Positions 1 to 10,729 of a stretch of DNA of 64,000 nucleotides are shown here, piece after piece. The stretch spans positions 1 through 64,000 of the forward strand of contig NZ_LMQC01000024.1 in NCBI RefSeq assembly GCF_001424485.1. Reading direction: 5' to 3'. The stretch is from Modestobacter sp. Leaf380 (GTDB lineage Bacteria; Actinomycetota; Actinomycetes; Mycobacteriales; Geodermatophilaceae). Each line of letters opens with the position of its first letter. The first letter of the stretch is position 1. Position numbers and translations under genes: made by a program. Under the pieces are notes generated by a model that did no database searches, was not told where the DNA came from, and saw only the letters and a list, made by a program, of their open reading frames with translations.

Positions 1-44
1 CGGGCCGGGAGATCCCTGCGCAGGGCGGCGTTAGCGTGGGACAC
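1..44 (-). CDS. Transposase N-terminus, probable IS481 family (partial)
   Basis: A GTG at 44 (minus strand) opens a frame that leaves the window after 14 codons and reads VSHANAALRRDLPA. The VSHANAAL opening resembles the first residues of actinobacterial IS481-type DDE transposases. GGAGG lies five bases upstream of the GTG. Only the first residues are visible, so the family call rests on a short memory-based match. It could be another insertion sequence whose transposase begins similarly. Confidence 0.42.
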   Translation of the reverse strand, partial: MSHANAALRRDLPA

Positions 45-103
45 GAGGGCCTCCGGTCTGTGAAGCGGTTCCTAGACAGCTCCACTTCACACCGGAGGCC
101 CTC
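45..103 (-). promoter_or_regulatory. Long hairpin covering the transposase ribosome-binding site
   Basis: Two perfect paired arms (45-57 with 91-103, 13 bp; 60-65 with 85-90, 6 bp) are separated by a 2-nt bulge and a 19-nt loop. On the minus-strand RNA the right arm contains the GGAGG Shine-Dalgarno and ends directly before the GTG start. A transcript entering from outside would fold and hide the ribosome site. TGTGAAG at 91-85 resembles the tip of IS481-type elements, so the element end probably lies near here. Confidence 0.5.
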
Positions 104-163
104 CCCGTCTCAACGACAGGCCCCGATCACCTCAGCTCGGGACAACGTCCCTGGACATCACAG

Positions 164-1435
164 CTAGACGGTGATCCGGCCCTCGAGGGCGGCCAGGCCG
201 ATGTCGGTGCGCCAGTGCGCGTCGGCCAGCGCGACGCCGGCGACCCGCTCGTAGGCCACCCGGCGGGCGTCGGCCAGGTCGCTGCCCACCGCGGTCACCG
301 CCAGCACCCGGCCACCGGCGGAGTGCACGCTGCCGTCGGCGGCGACCCGGGTGCCGGCGTGCAGCACGCCCTCGCCCTCGGCCCCGGTGACGACGTCGCC
401 CGTGCGCGGCGCCTCGGGGTAGCCGGGCGCGGCGACGACGACGGTCACCGCGGCCCCCTCGGCCCACTCCAGCGGCGGGTGCGCCGCCAGGGTCCCGGTG
501 GCCGCGGCCTGCAGCAGGCCGGCCAGCGGGGTGCGCAGCAGGGGGAGCACGACCTGGGTCTCCGGGTCGCCGAAGCGGGCGTTGAACTCCACCACGCGCA
601 CCCCGCGGGAGGTCAGCGCCAGCCCGGCGTAGAGCAGGCCGCTGAAGGGCTCGCCGCGGCGGGCCATCTCGTCGACGGTGGGCTGCAGCACGGTGGCCAG
701 CACCTCCTCGACCAGACCGGCCGGCGCCCACGGCAGCGGGGCGTAGGCCCCCATGCCGCCGGTGTTGGGGCCGCCGTCGCCGTCGTCGCGGCGCTTGTGG
801 TCCTGCGCGGGCAGCAGTGGCAGCACGGTGGTGCCGTCGGTGACGGCGAACAGCGACACCTCGGGGCCGTCCAGGAACTCCTCGACCAGCACCGAGTGCC
901 CACCCGCCAGCACGGCGAGGCCGTGGGCCAGGGCGGCGTCCCGGTCGGGGGTGACCAGCACGCCCTTGCCGGCGGCCAGGCCGTCGTCCTTGACCACGTA
1001 GGGGGCGCCCGGGGCGTTGACCGCGGCGACCTCGTCCAGCGCGGTGTGCAGCTCGGCCTCGCCGCCGATGGCCCAGGCCCGGGCGGTGGGGACGCCGGCG
1101 GCGTCCATCACGTGCTTGGCGAAGGCCTTGGAGCCCTCGATCTGCGCGGCCTGGGCGGAGGGCCCGAAGCAGGCGATCCCGGCCTCCCGGACGGCGTCGG
1201 CGACCCCGGCGACCAGCGGCACCTCCGGTCCGACGACGACCAGGTCCGCGGCCCACTGCGTGGCCAGGGCGGCCACGCCCACCGGGTCGGTGGCCTGCAC
1301 CGGCAGCGCCTCGGCGAGCGCGACGGTGCCGGCGTTGCCGGGGGCGCAGGCCAGCGCGGTGACCGCGGGGTCGTCGTGGAGGGCCACGCACAGGGCGTGC
1401 TCCCGGGCACCGGAGCCGATCACGAGCACGCGCAT
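164..1435 (-). CDS. purD: Phosphoribosylamine--glycine ligase (GAR synthetase)
   Basis: This cytosolic enzyme joins glycine to 5-phosphoribosylamine using ATP, the second step of purine synthesis. The 423-residue protein has normal PurD length. Visible are the N-domain [15 protein letters not shown] (1-15), the ATP-grasp segment [13 protein letters not shown] (147-159), [11 protein letters not shown] (223-233) and [11 protein letters not shown] (284-294). The ATG at 1435 is the only start that puts the glycine loop at the N-terminus. It lies 11 bp behind rsgA on the same strand, so the two are probably co-transcribed. purA is about 2.3 kb away, so two purine genes are near but not adjacent. 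Confidence 0.96.
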   Translation of the reverse strand: MRVLVIGSGAREHALCVALHDDPAVTALACAPGNAGTVALAEALPVQATDPVGVAALATQWAADLVVVGPEVPLVAGVADAVREAGIACFGPSAQAAQIEGSKAFAKHVMDAAGVPTARAWAIGGEAELHTALDEVAAVNAPGAPYVVKDDGLAAGKGVLVTPDRDAALAHGLAVLAGGHSVLVEEFLDGPEVSLFAVTDGTTVLPLLPAQDHKRRDDGDGGPNTGGMGAYAPLPWAPAGLVEEVLATVLQPTVDEMARRGEPFSGLLYAGLALTSRGVRVVEFNARFGDPETQVVLPLLRTPLAGLLQAAATGTLAAHPPLEWAEGAAVTVVVAAPGYPEAPRTGDVVTGAEGEGVLHAGTRVAADGSVHSAGGRVLAVTAVGSDLADARRVAYERVAGVALADAHWRTDIGLAALEGRITV

Positions 1436-1446
1436 GGTGGGGCACG

Positions 1447-2451
1447 CTACCGGGACGGCCGTCGCCGCAGCTCCCGCGCCCGTGCGCGCAGTCGCCCGTG
1501 CTCCAGCGCGCGGGCCTTCGCGTCGGCCCGCAGCTCCTGGCGGTGCGCCTGGGCCTGCAGCGTGCGCCAGGCGGTGTAGCGCGCCGGGTCCAGCGTGCCG
1601 TCGCTGATGCCGGCGGCGACCGCACAGCCGGGCTCGGTGCGGTGCGCGCAGTCCCGGAACCGGCAGCCGGCGGCCAGCGCGGTGACGTCGGCGTAGGCGG
1701 CGCCCAGCCCCGCGTCGTCGTGCAGTGCCAGCTCGCGCATGCCGGGGGTGTCCACCAGCAGGGCGCCGCCGGGCAGCCGGTGCAGCTGGCGCGCGGTGGT
1801 GGTGTGCCGGCCCCGGCCGTCCTCCCGGGTGCCCGCGGTGGTGGCGACCAGCTCCCCCGCCAACGCGTTGGCCAGGCTGGACTTGCCGACGCCGGACGGG
1901 CCGACCAGCGCGGCGGTCGTCCCCGGGGTGAGCAGGGCGCCGAGGGCGTCCAGGCCCGCACCGGTCACGGCGCTCACCGCCAGCACCTCGACGCCGACCG
2001 CGTCCTCGGCGACCGTCGCGACCCCCACCCCGACCTCTGCGCACAGGTCGGCCTTGGTGAGGACGACGACCGGGCGCGCACCGCTGGACCAGGCGACCGC
2101 CAGGTACCGCTCGACCCGCCGCAGCCGGGCCGCCCCGGTCAGGGAGTCCACGACCAGCACCAGGTCCAGGTTGGCCGCCACCACCTGGGCGTCCGAGCCG
2201 CGGCCGGCGACGGTGCGGGTGAAGGCCGAGGTCCGCGGCAGGACGGCGACCGCCCGGCCCTCGCCGACGGCGACCCAGTCACCGACCGCGACCGGACCCA
2301 CCGCCCGTCCGGTGGGCAGGCGGGACTCCACGGCGCCGTCGTCCACGGTGAGCAGGCCGCGGTCGACGCGGGTGACCCGTGCCGGGCGCGTGCCGCCCGG
2401 CAGGCCGGTCGCGCGGTCCGCCGTCCAGCCCAGCGCTGCGAGGTCCTCCAC
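1447..2451 (-). CDS. rsgA: Small ribosomal subunit biogenesis GTPase RsgA
   Basis: A circularly permuted GTPase that checks late 30S subunit assembly. With the GTG start at 2451 it has 334 residues. An OB-type region (about 25-85) is followed by G4 TKAD (132-135), then G1 GPSGVGKS (184-191), G3 DTPG (234-237) and a zinc knuckle (C263, C268, H270, C276). G4 before G1 is the family hallmark. The frame is open further upstream (ATG at 2556), but that region overlaps the start of the divergent gene and is not conserved-looking, so 2451 is preferred, without a strong ribosome site. purD follows after 11 bp. Confidence 0.92.
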   Translation of the reverse strand: MEDLAALGWTADRATGLPGGTRPARVTRVDRGLLTVDDGAVESRLPTGRAVGPVAVGDWVAVGEGRAVAVLPRTSAFTRTVAGRGSDAQVVAANLDLVLVVDSLTGAARLRRVERYLAVAWSSGARPVVVLTKADLCAEVGVGVATVAEDAVGVEVLAVSAVTGAGLDALGALLTPGTTAALVGPSGVGKSSLANALAGELVATTAGTREDGRGRHTTTARQLHRLPGGALLVDTPGMRELALHDDAGLGAAYADVTALAAGCRFRDCAHRTEPGCAVAAGISDGTLDPARYTAWRTLQAQAHRQELRADAKARALEHGRLRARARELRRRPSR

Positions 2452-2554
2452 GGCGGCGATGCTGCCCGCGGCCCAGCCGGCTGTCGCCCTGTTTTCAGGT
2501 GGTTGCCAGCCGGCGTTGGCCCGGGCGACACCCGGGCACGGTGTCCTGGGAGTC

Positions 2555-3595
2555 ATGCGTGAGACCGGCCTGCGGGCCGTCCCTGCCCCGCCGCGGACCG
2601 TGCCGCGCCGGCACCCGGTGGTCGTCGGCCACCGCGGGGCGCCGGCCCACCGCCCCGAGCACACCTGGTCGGGCTACTCCCTCGCCCTGGACCTGGGCGC
2701 CGAGCTGATCGAGCCCGACGTCGTGGTCAGCCGGGACGGCGCCCTCGTCGTCCGGCACGAGAACGAGCTGTCGCTGTCCACCGACGTCGCCGCGCACCCG
2801 GGGTTCGCCGACCGGCGGCGCACCCAGGACGTGGCGGGTGAGGTCTACACGGGCTGGTTCGCCGAGGACTTCACCCTCGCCGAGCTGCGCACCCTGCGCG
2901 CCGTCGAGCGCTGGCCGCAGCTGCGCCCGGGCAACACCCGCTTCGACCGCACCGAGCCGGTGCTCACCCTGGCCGAGGTGGTCGCGCTGGCGACCTCCCG
3001 CGGCGCCCGGGTGCAGGCCGAGCTGAAGAACCCGACCTGGTCGGCGGCCCAGGGCCTGCCGATGGTCGAGCTGGTCGTCGCCGAGCTGCGCGCACTGGGC
3101 GCCACCGGCCCGGACTCCCCCGTCGTCCTGCAGAGCTTCGACGTCGAGGGCGTGCAGGCCCTGCGCGCGGCCCTCGGCGCCACCTCGCCACCGCTGGTCC
3201 AGCTCGTCGACGGCGGGGCGGTGCACGACCACCTCGTCACCCCCGCGGGGCTGCGCGGCATCAGCACCTACGCCGACGGGATCGGGCCGGCCAAGAGCCG
3301 CATCCTGACCCTCGATGACACCGGTGCGCTGACCGGCGTCACCGACCTGGTCGCCCAGGCGCACCGCGCCGGCCTCACCGTCACGCCCTGGACGGTGCGC
3401 GCGGAGAACCGGTTCCTGCCCGTGCACCTGCGCCGCGGCACCGACCCCGGCGCGCGCGGCGACGTCGGCGCCGAGACCCGGCTGCTGCTGGCCCTGGGCG
3501 TCGACGGGGTCATCACCGACAGCCCGGAGGTCGCCGTCCGGGAGCGCGCCGAGCTGGCCGCCCCCGCCCTGGCCCCGGTACGCCCCCGCGCCTGA
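2555..3595 (+). CDS. Glycerophosphodiester phosphodiesterase family protein
   Basis: A TIM-barrel GDPD-type enzyme expected to hydrolyse glycerophosphodiesters to glycerol-3-phosphate and an alcohol. The 346 residues show the catalytic HRG (25-27), the metal-binding E53 and D55 in IEPDV, RHENELSLSTDV (67-78) and a C-terminal VDGVITDSPE. No clear signal peptide is seen, but the first 20 residues are Arg/Pro-rich. The ATG at 2555 lies 104 bp from the rsgA start, so the two are divergently transcribed. A nested palindrome ends the gene downstream. Confidence 0.88.
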   Translation: MRETGLRAVPAPPRTVPRRHPVVVGHRGAPAHRPEHTWSGYSLALDLGAELIEPDVVVSRDGALVVRHENELSLSTDVAAHPGFADRRRTQDVAGEVYTGWFAEDFTLAELRTLRAVERWPQLRPGNTRFDRTEPVLTLAEVVALATSRGARVQAELKNPTWSAAQGLPMVELVVAELRALGATGPDSPVVLQSFDVEGVQALRAALGATSPPLVQLVDGGAVHDHLVTPAGLRGISTYADGIGPAKSRILTLDDTGALTGVTDLVAQAHRAGLTVTPWTVRAENRFLPVHLRRGTDPGARGDVGAETRLLLALGVDGVITDSPEVAVRERAELAAPALAPVRPRA

Positions 3596-3644
3596 CGCAC
3601 CGCACCGCACCCGCTGCCGCTGCCGCTGCCGCTGCCGCCCGAGC

Positions 3645-3730
3645 GTGGATCAGGGGCGTTCACCAGAGTCCGTCCTCCCACACCACGTGTCGTGTGGGAG
3701 GACGGACTCCGATCAGGTCCCCTGATCCAC
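3645..3730. terminator. Nested palindrome between convergent genes
   Basis: An outer 12-bp inverted repeat (3645-3656 with 3719-3730) encloses a perfect 18-bp hairpin (3666-3683 with 3692-3709, 8-nt loop). It lies between the convergent GDPD and purA genes and has no U tract. It can serve as a bidirectional terminator. The extra outer stem is unusual for one and could also mark a small repeat element. A short (CCGCTG)4 run precedes it at 3611-3637. Confidence 0.75.
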
Positions 3731-3744
3731 GGTCGGCGGAGGCC

Positions 3745-5728
<1,984 letters not shown>

Positions 5729-5735
5729 CCGGGTC

Positions 5736-6983
5736 TCAGCGGCCGGTCTCGGCCTCCGGGACGAGCACCGGCGCGAGCGGGGCCGCGTGCTCGGCGCCGG
5801 CCGCCCGCAACGCCGCCCGCCCGGGGCCCGCGGCGAGCACCATCAGCACCAGGCCGAGCCCGGCCAGCACCAGGACCGGCACCCCGCCGCGCAGCGCGTC
5901 CCCGCTGACCAGCGCCAGCACCGTCGGGACGACGAAGCCCGCGTACACCGGCAGGTAGAACGCCGACAGCAGCGCTCCGCGGCGGTCCGGGGGCGCGACC
6001 CGGTCGCAGACGGCGACACCCGACGTCATGCCCAGGCCCTCGCCCAGCCCGATCAGCAGGCAGGCCGGCAGCACCCACGGCCATCCCCCGGGCTGCACCG
6101 CCAGGTACCCCAGCCCGCAGCCCAGCGCCGCCAGCAGCGCGGCGAGCGGCCCGGCCCGCACCGGGCCCAGCCGGGTGGCCAGCGGCGTCACCAGGGCGGC
6201 ACTGCCCTGCACCAGCAGCGCCGAGACGCCCACGAGCGCGAACACCGCCCCGAAGCCGGCGTCGGCCACCAGCAGCGGGAAGACCGTCAGCGACAGGACC
6301 GCGTAGGTGTAGACGGTCAGCCCGACCGGCACCAGGTACGCCCAGTAGGCCCGCCGGGCCACCCGCGGCACCCCGAGCGCCAACCGGCCCGGACGACGCT
6401 CCAGCACCGTCTCCGGCACCCCGCGCAGGCCCAGCAACCCGACCAGCAGCAGCACCGCCGCAGGGGTCAGCGCGACCAGCTGCGGCGCAGGCCCCCACTG
6501 CACCAGCAGACCGGCGACCAGCGGCCCCGCGGCGAACCCGGTCGCCATCGCCGCACTGGCCACCGCGGCGGCACCGCGGACCCGGCGGGCGGCGTCCGGA
6601 CCGTCACCGGCGGACAGCTCCCGCAACCACACCGTGCCCACGGTGAACACCGCGCCGCTGGCCAGGCCCTGCGCGACCCGGCCCACGACCAGCAGCGGCA
6701 CCCCACCGACGTCGGCGCTGATCAGCACCAGCGTGCACAGCAGCGCCGCCAGCACCCCGCCGACGACGACCCGCCGCCGGCCGTCGCGGTCCGACAGCGG
6801 ACCGGCCAGCAGCAGCGAGGGCACCAGCCCCGCGGCGTAGGCGGCGAAGAACAGGGTCAGGGTGAGCGCGCCGAGGTCGAGCTCGTCGGCGTAGCGCAGC
6901 AGCAACGGGGACGGCGCCTGGGTGCTCACCGCCGTGGCGAAGAGGGCGAGGAGCAACCGGCGACGCTGCCGGGAGGGGGCCAT
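5736..6983 (-). CDS. MFS transporter (exporter-like)
   Basis: A 415-residue protein with about 12 hydrophobic helices in the major facilitator pattern. The A-motif after helix 2 reads GPLSDRDGRRRVVVGG, typical of proton-driven transporters. The ATG at 6983 (MAPSRQRRRLLL) is chosen because the longer frame upstream is Pro/Ala-rich and not membrane-like. The substrate is unknown. It is divergent from an ABC permease gene (150-bp gap) and convergent with the purA neighbour, so it is probably monocistronic. Confidence 0.85.
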   Translation of the reverse strand: MAPSRQRRRLLLALFATAVSTQAPSPLLLRYADELDLGALTLTLFFAAYAAGLVPSLLLAGPLSDRDGRRRVVVGGVLAALLCTLVLISADVGGVPLLVVGRVAQGLASGAVFTVGTVWLRELSAGDGPDAARRVRGAAAVASAAMATGFAAGPLVAGLLVQWGPAPQLVALTPAAVLLLVGLLGLRGVPETVLERRPGRLALGVPRVARRAYWAYLVPVGLTVYTYAVLSLTVFPLLVADAGFGAVFALVGVSALLVQGSAALVTPLATRLGPVRAGPLAALLAALGCGLGYLAVQPGGWPWVLPACLLIGLGEGLGMTSGVAVCDRVAPPDRRGALLSAFYLPVYAGFVVPTVLALVSGDALRGGVPVLVLAGLGLVLMVLAAGPGRAALRAAGAEHAAPLAPVLVPEAETGR

Positions 6984-7133
6984 CTGCGCACCGTAGGGGC
7001 TCGGCACGCGGGGGGCCCTCGCCGACGGGGCCGGACGGGGTGGAGACTGGGCCGCACCGCCCGCGCCGAGGAGGACCCCGCTGCCCTCGCCCGAACGCAC
7101 CCCCGGTCCTCCCCCAGCCCCGGGGACGCACCG

Positions 7134-8192
7134 GTGAGCGTCGAGTCGCCGCCCTTCGGGCCCCGGTCGGCCCCCGCCCGGCGCTCACCGGGACGACGCC
7201 TGCTGGACCGCGCCCTCGCCCGGCCCAGCCTGGCCTCGCTGATCGCCACCGTCGCCGTCTCGGTCTTCTTCGCCGTGCAGGCACCGTCGCTGGTGAGCAC
7301 CGAGGGCCTGGCCACGGTGCTCGACGTCGGCGCCCTGCTGGGGATCGGCGGGGTCGCGGTGGCGATGCTGCTCATCGCCGGGCAGATCGACCTGACGGTG
7401 GGCGTCGTCGGGGTGGGCAGCAGCCTGGTCGCCGCGCTCCTGGTGCAGGCCGGCTGGGGGCTCTGGCCCGCCCTGGCGGTCTCGCTCCTGTCCGCACTGC
7501 TCGTCGGGCTGGTCAACGGGGTGCTCGTGGTCAGCACCGGCCTGCCCAGCTTCCTGGTCACCCTGGCCACGTTCCTGGTGCTCCAGGGCACCGCGCTCGC
7601 CGTCACCGACGCCGTCGCCGGCCGGGCCAGCGTCGGCGGGCTGTCCGCAGCCCCGGACTGGGCGTCGGTGAAGGCCGTCTTCGGGGCCACCCTGGAGGTC
7701 GGGGACGGGGTCTTCCGGGTGTCCCTGCTGTGGTGGGTCGGCGTCACCGCGCTGGCCAGCTGGGTGCTGTGGCGGACCCGCTTCGGCAGCGCCGTCATGG
7801 GCGTCGGCGGCGCCCCGCGGCCGGCCCGGGAGCTCGGCGTCCCGGTCACCCGGACGACGGTCGTGCTCTTCCTGGTCACCGCCGCGGCCGGCTGGCTCAT
7901 CGGCACCCTCGGGCTGGTCCGGTTCAGCGGCGTGATGGTCGACCCCACGCTGGGCAACGAGATCGAGTTCCTCGTCGTCGCGGTCATCGGCGGGTGCCTG
8001 CTGTCCGGCGGCTACGGCTCGGCAGTCGGTGCCGCGTTGGGCGCGCTGCTCTACGCGGTGGCCCGCGAGGGCATCGTGCTCGCCGGCTGGGACCCCCGCT
8101 GGTTCCAGGCGTTCCTGGGCGTCCTGCTGCTGCTGGCCCTGCTGGCCAACGGCGTGGTCCGGCGACGGCTGCTGGCGGTGCCCCGGTCGTGA
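7134..8192 (+). CDS. Sugar-type ABC transporter permease (RbsC/YjfF family)
   Basis: A 352-residue inner-membrane permease of the ribose/xylose/galactofuranose group (BPD_transp_2). After a cytoplasmic Pro/Arg-rich start it has 8-10 hydrophobic helices. The segment IAGQIDLTVGVVGVGSS (about 81-97) matches the GGIDLSVG signature of this family. GTG 7134 is the start of the membrane-like part of the frame. Its stop overlaps the next start by 4 bp (GTGA), so it is translationally coupled to the ATPase. No binding-protein gene is nearby. Confidence 0.88.
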   Translation: MSVESPPFGPRSAPARRSPGRRLLDRALARPSLASLIATVAVSVFFAVQAPSLVSTEGLATVLDVGALLGIGGVAVAMLLIAGQIDLTVGVVGVGSSLVAALLVQAGWGLWPALAVSLLSALLVGLVNGVLVVSTGLPSFLVTLATFLVLQGTALAVTDAVAGRASVGGLSAAPDWASVKAVFGATLEVGDGVFRVSLLWWVGVTALASWVLWRTRFGSAVMGVGGAPRPARELGVPVTRTTVVLFLVTAAAGWLIGTLGLVRFSGVMVDPTLGNEIEFLVVAVIGGCLLSGGYGSAVGAALGALLYAVAREGIVLAGWDPRWFQAFLGVLLLLALLANGVVRRRLLAVPRS

Positions 8193-9070
8193 GCCAGCCC
8201 CCGCTCCCGTTCGCGGAGTTCCCCGACGAGCGCCCGGCCCACGACGCCGTCACCGGCGACCCGACCGCGCCCCCCGCGGGCACCCCGGTGCTGGAGCTGC
8301 GGGCGCTGACCCGGCGCTTCGGCAGCGTCGCCGCCCTCAACCGGGTGTCGGCGTCCCTGCGGGCCGGCGAGGTCACCTGCGTGCTCGGCGAGAACGGGGC
8401 CGGCAAGTCCACCCTGGTCGCCGTCCTCGCCGGGGTGCAGCGCCACGACGAGGGCGAGCTGCTGCTCGACGGCTCCCCGGTGCGTCTCCGCTCCCCCGCC
8501 CAGGCCCGCTCCCGCGGCATCGCCACCGTCTGGCAGGACCTCGCCGTCGCCCCGCTGATGAGCGTGTGGCGCAACTTCTTCCTGGGCTGCGAGCCGACCC
8601 GCGGGGTCTGGCCGCTGCGCCGGCTGGACCGCGAGGGCGCCCGGGAGACCACCGTGCGCGCCATGGCCCGGGTCGGCGTCGTCGGGATCGACCCCGACCA
8701 GCCCGCCAGCGCCCTGGCCGTCGGTGAGCGGCACAGCCTGGCCATCGCCCGCGCCCTGCACTTCGGCGCCCGGGTGCTGGTGGTCGACGAGTCCTCCGCA
8801 CCGCTGACGGTGTCCCAGCACGCGCTGGTGCTGTCCTCGGTCAGCGCCGCCCGCGACCAGGGCCTCGCCGTCGTGCTGGTCACCCACAACACCCAGTACG
8901 CGCACCTGGTCGGCGACCGTTTCCTGCTGCTGGCCGGCGGTGCCGTCGCCGGCAACCTCACCCGCGACGACGTCGACGTCGACGACCTCACCCGCCTCGT
9001 CTCCGGCGGCGGCGACCTCGCCGTCCTCACCGAGACCCTCCGCGCCGCCCACCCCGACCTCCGCCGCTGA
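8189..9070 (+). CDS. ABC transporter ATP-binding protein, single NBD, sugar type
   Basis: A 293-residue ATPase resembling one half of RbsA-type double ATPases. It has Walker A GENGAGKST (67-75), Q-loop Q116, Walker B VLVVDE (196-201) and the switch H233. The signature is degenerate: LAVGERHSLA (176-185) instead of LSGGQ, and Walker B continues DESSAPLT rather than DEPT. Degenerate signatures of this kind occur in FrcA-like single-domain ATPases. It probably dimerises to power the permease encoded just upstream. The substrate is unknown. Confidence 0.86.
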   Translation: MSQPPLPFAEFPDERPAHDAVTGDPTAPPAGTPVLELRALTRRFGSVAALNRVSASLRAGEVTCVLGENGAGKSTLVAVLAGVQRHDEGELLLDGSPVRLRSPAQARSRGIATVWQDLAVAPLMSVWRNFFLGCEPTRGVWPLRRLDREGARETTVRAMARVGVVGIDPDQPASALAVGERHSLAIARALHFGARVLVVDESSAPLTVSQHALVLSSVSAARDQGLAVVLVTHNTQYAHLVGDRFLLLAGGAVAGNLTRDDVDVDDLTRLVSGGGDLAVLTETLRAAHPDLRR

Positions 9071-9116
9071 CCCGGCCGGCCGGCGCCGTCGCCTGACGCC
9101 CATCCGGTCACCCAGG

Positions 9117-9152
9117 AGGGACCCGGTCACCGTGTGCGGTGACCGGGTCCCT
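9117..9152. terminator. Terminator hairpin
   Basis: A perfect 16-bp stem (9117-9132 with 9137-9152) has a TGTG loop. It lies between the end of the ABC ATPase gene (plus) and the end of the DUF3151 gene (minus), so it can stop transcription from both sides. Confidence 0.85.
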
Positions 9153-9185
9153 GCCAGGTGACCGGCTGGAGGCGGGGCGAGCTGT

Positions 9186-9593
9186 CTACGGGGCGAGGGT
9201 GGGGTCGCAGTCGCGGAGGAGCTCGGTGAGGCGCTGGGTCTCGGCGGTCTCGCCGATGGCCTCGCTGGCCTTGGCCAGCTCGGTCACGCAGCGCAGGAAG
9301 CCCTGGTTGGGCTCGTGGCGCCACGGGACGGGGCCGTAGCCCTTCCAGCCGTTGCGGCGCAGGGCGTCGAGGCCGCGGTGGTAGCCGGTGCGGGCGTAGG
9401 CGTAGGCCTCGATGGTGCGACCGCCGGCGAGGGCCTCCTCAGCGAGGGCGGCCCAGGCTGCGCTGACCGTGGGGTTCGCCGCGGCGACCTCGGCGGCGGG
9501 GGTGCCGGCGGCCAGGGCCGCGGTCGCCTCGGGGGTCTCGGGCAGCAGGGTCTCCGGGGGCGGACCGAGCAGGTCCCGGTGGCCGTGGGTCAT
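9186..9593 (-). CDS. DUF3151 family protein
   Basis: A 135-residue soluble protein whose centre (VSAAWAALAEEAL, EAYAYARTGYHRGLDALRRNGWKG, about 43-84) matches the actinobacterial DUF3151 family. The family is typically found near fba (compare Rv0360c and Rv0363c). Its ATG overlaps the fba stop by 4 bp, so the two are translationally coupled. The protein looks helical and has no signal or membrane segment. Its function is unknown. The link with aldolase is contextual only. Confidence 0.88.
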   Translation of the reverse strand: MTHGHRDLLGPPPETLLPETPEATAALAAGTPAAEVAAANPTVSAAWAALAEEALAGGRTIEAYAYARTGYHRGLDALRRNGWKGYGPVPWRHEPNQGFLRCVTELAKASEAIGETAETQRLTELLRDCDPTLAP

Positions 9594-10621
9594 CCCTGGG
9601 ACTTCCCGGCCGACAGCAGGTCCTCGCAGGCGACCTGGATGCGGGCGGCCATGCCGATCTCGGCGGCCTTCATGTAGGTGCGCGGGTCGTAGACCTTCTT
9701 GTTGCCGACCTCGCCGTCGACCTTCAGCACGCCGTCGTAGTTGCTGAGCATGTGGCCGGCGATCTGGCGGGTGAAGGCGTACTGGGTGTCGGTGTCGACG
9801 TTCATCTTCACCACGCCGTAGCTCAGCGCCTCGCGGATCTCCTCCTGCGAGGACCCCGAGCCACCGTGGAAGACCAGGTTGAACGGCTTGCTGCCGGCCT
9901 CCAGGCCCAGCTCGGCGACGACGACGTCCTGGCCCTCCTTGAGGATCTCCGGGCGCAGCTGCACGTTGCCCGGCTTGTAGACCCCGTGGACGTTGCCGAA
10001 GGTGGCGGCCAGCAGGTAGACGCCCTTCTCACCCAGGCCCAGGGTCTTCGCGGTCTGCACGAAGTCACCGGGGGCGGTGTAGAGCTTGTCGTTGATGTCG
10101 TGGGAGACGCCGTCCTCCTCGCCACCGACGACGCCGATCTCGATCTCCAGCACGATCTTCGCCGCGGAGGTCTTGGCGATGAGCTCCTCGGCGATGGACA
10201 GGTTCTCGTCCAGGTCGATCGCCGAGCCGTCCCACATGTGCGACTGGAACAGCGGGTCCTGCCCGCGGTCCACGCGCTCCTGGGACAGCGCGATGAGCGG
10301 CCGGACGTAGGTGTCCAGCTTCTCCTTCTGGCAGTGGTCGGTGTGCAGCGCGACCTGCACCGGGTACTGCTTCGCGACCACGTGGGCGTACTCCGCGAGC
10401 GCGCTGGCGCCCACGACCATGTCCTTCACCCGGGTGCCGGAGATGAACTCCGCGCCGCCGGTGGAGAACTGGATGATCCCGTCGCTGCCGGCGTCGGCGA
10501 ACCCGCGCAGCGCGGCGTTGACCGTCTCCGAGGAGGTGCAGTTGATGGCCGGGTAGGCGAATCCGCCCTCCTTCGCCCGGCTGATCATGTCGGCGTAGAC
10601 CTCGGGGGTCGCGATGGGCAC
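9590..10621 (-). CDS. fba: Fructose-bisphosphate aldolase, class II
   Basis: A zinc-dependent enzyme that splits fructose-1,6-bisphosphate in glycolysis and makes it in gluconeogenesis. The 343 residues match the long class IIA form. Visible are LHTDHC with the catalytic Asp and a zinc His, the zinc ligand region GVVGGEEDGV, HGVYKPGNV, and the phosphate-binding FHGGSGSS and VKMNVDTDTQYAFT. The ATG at 10621 gives the normal MPIATPEVYADM start. It heads a two-gene operon with the DUF3151 gene. Confidence 0.97.
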   Translation of the reverse strand: MPIATPEVYADMISRAKEGGFAYPAINCTSSETVNAALRGFADAGSDGIIQFSTGGAEFISGTRVKDMVVGASALAEYAHVVAKQYPVQVALHTDHCQKEKLDTYVRPLIALSQERVDRGQDPLFQSHMWDGSAIDLDENLSIAEELIAKTSAAKIVLEIEIGVVGGEEDGVSHDINDKLYTAPGDFVQTAKTLGLGEKGVYLLAATFGNVHGVYKPGNVQLRPEILKEGQDVVVAELGLEAGSKPFNLVFHGGSGSSQEEIREALSYGVVKMNVDTDTQYAFTRQIAGHMLSNYDGVLKVDGEVGNKKVYDPRTYMKAAEIGMAARIQVACEDLLSAGKSQG

Positions 10622-10729
10622 GGTGACGCTCCGATCGAAGAGAGGACGAGCTGCTCAGCCCCAGTATCCCGCCCGGGGTGAGGACGACGACAGCGGGCGA
10701 CCGCCCGGGTGGACCCGGACCGGGCGCCC

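Noticed and set aside
132-1961. Long open frames on both strands over purD and rsgA
   Set aside because: They are Arg/Pro/Gly-rich translations of high-GC coding DNA in the wrong frame and match no family. The same is true of most long frames opposite or across real genes in the window.
3611-3637. (CCGCTG)4 run as a meaningful repeat
   Set aside because: It is a short simple repeat of low information next to a terminator, common by chance at this GC content.
10702-10726. Terminator after the CoADR-like gene
   Set aside because: Only a 7-bp stem with an 11-nt loop that overlaps the fba promoter region; too weak to call.
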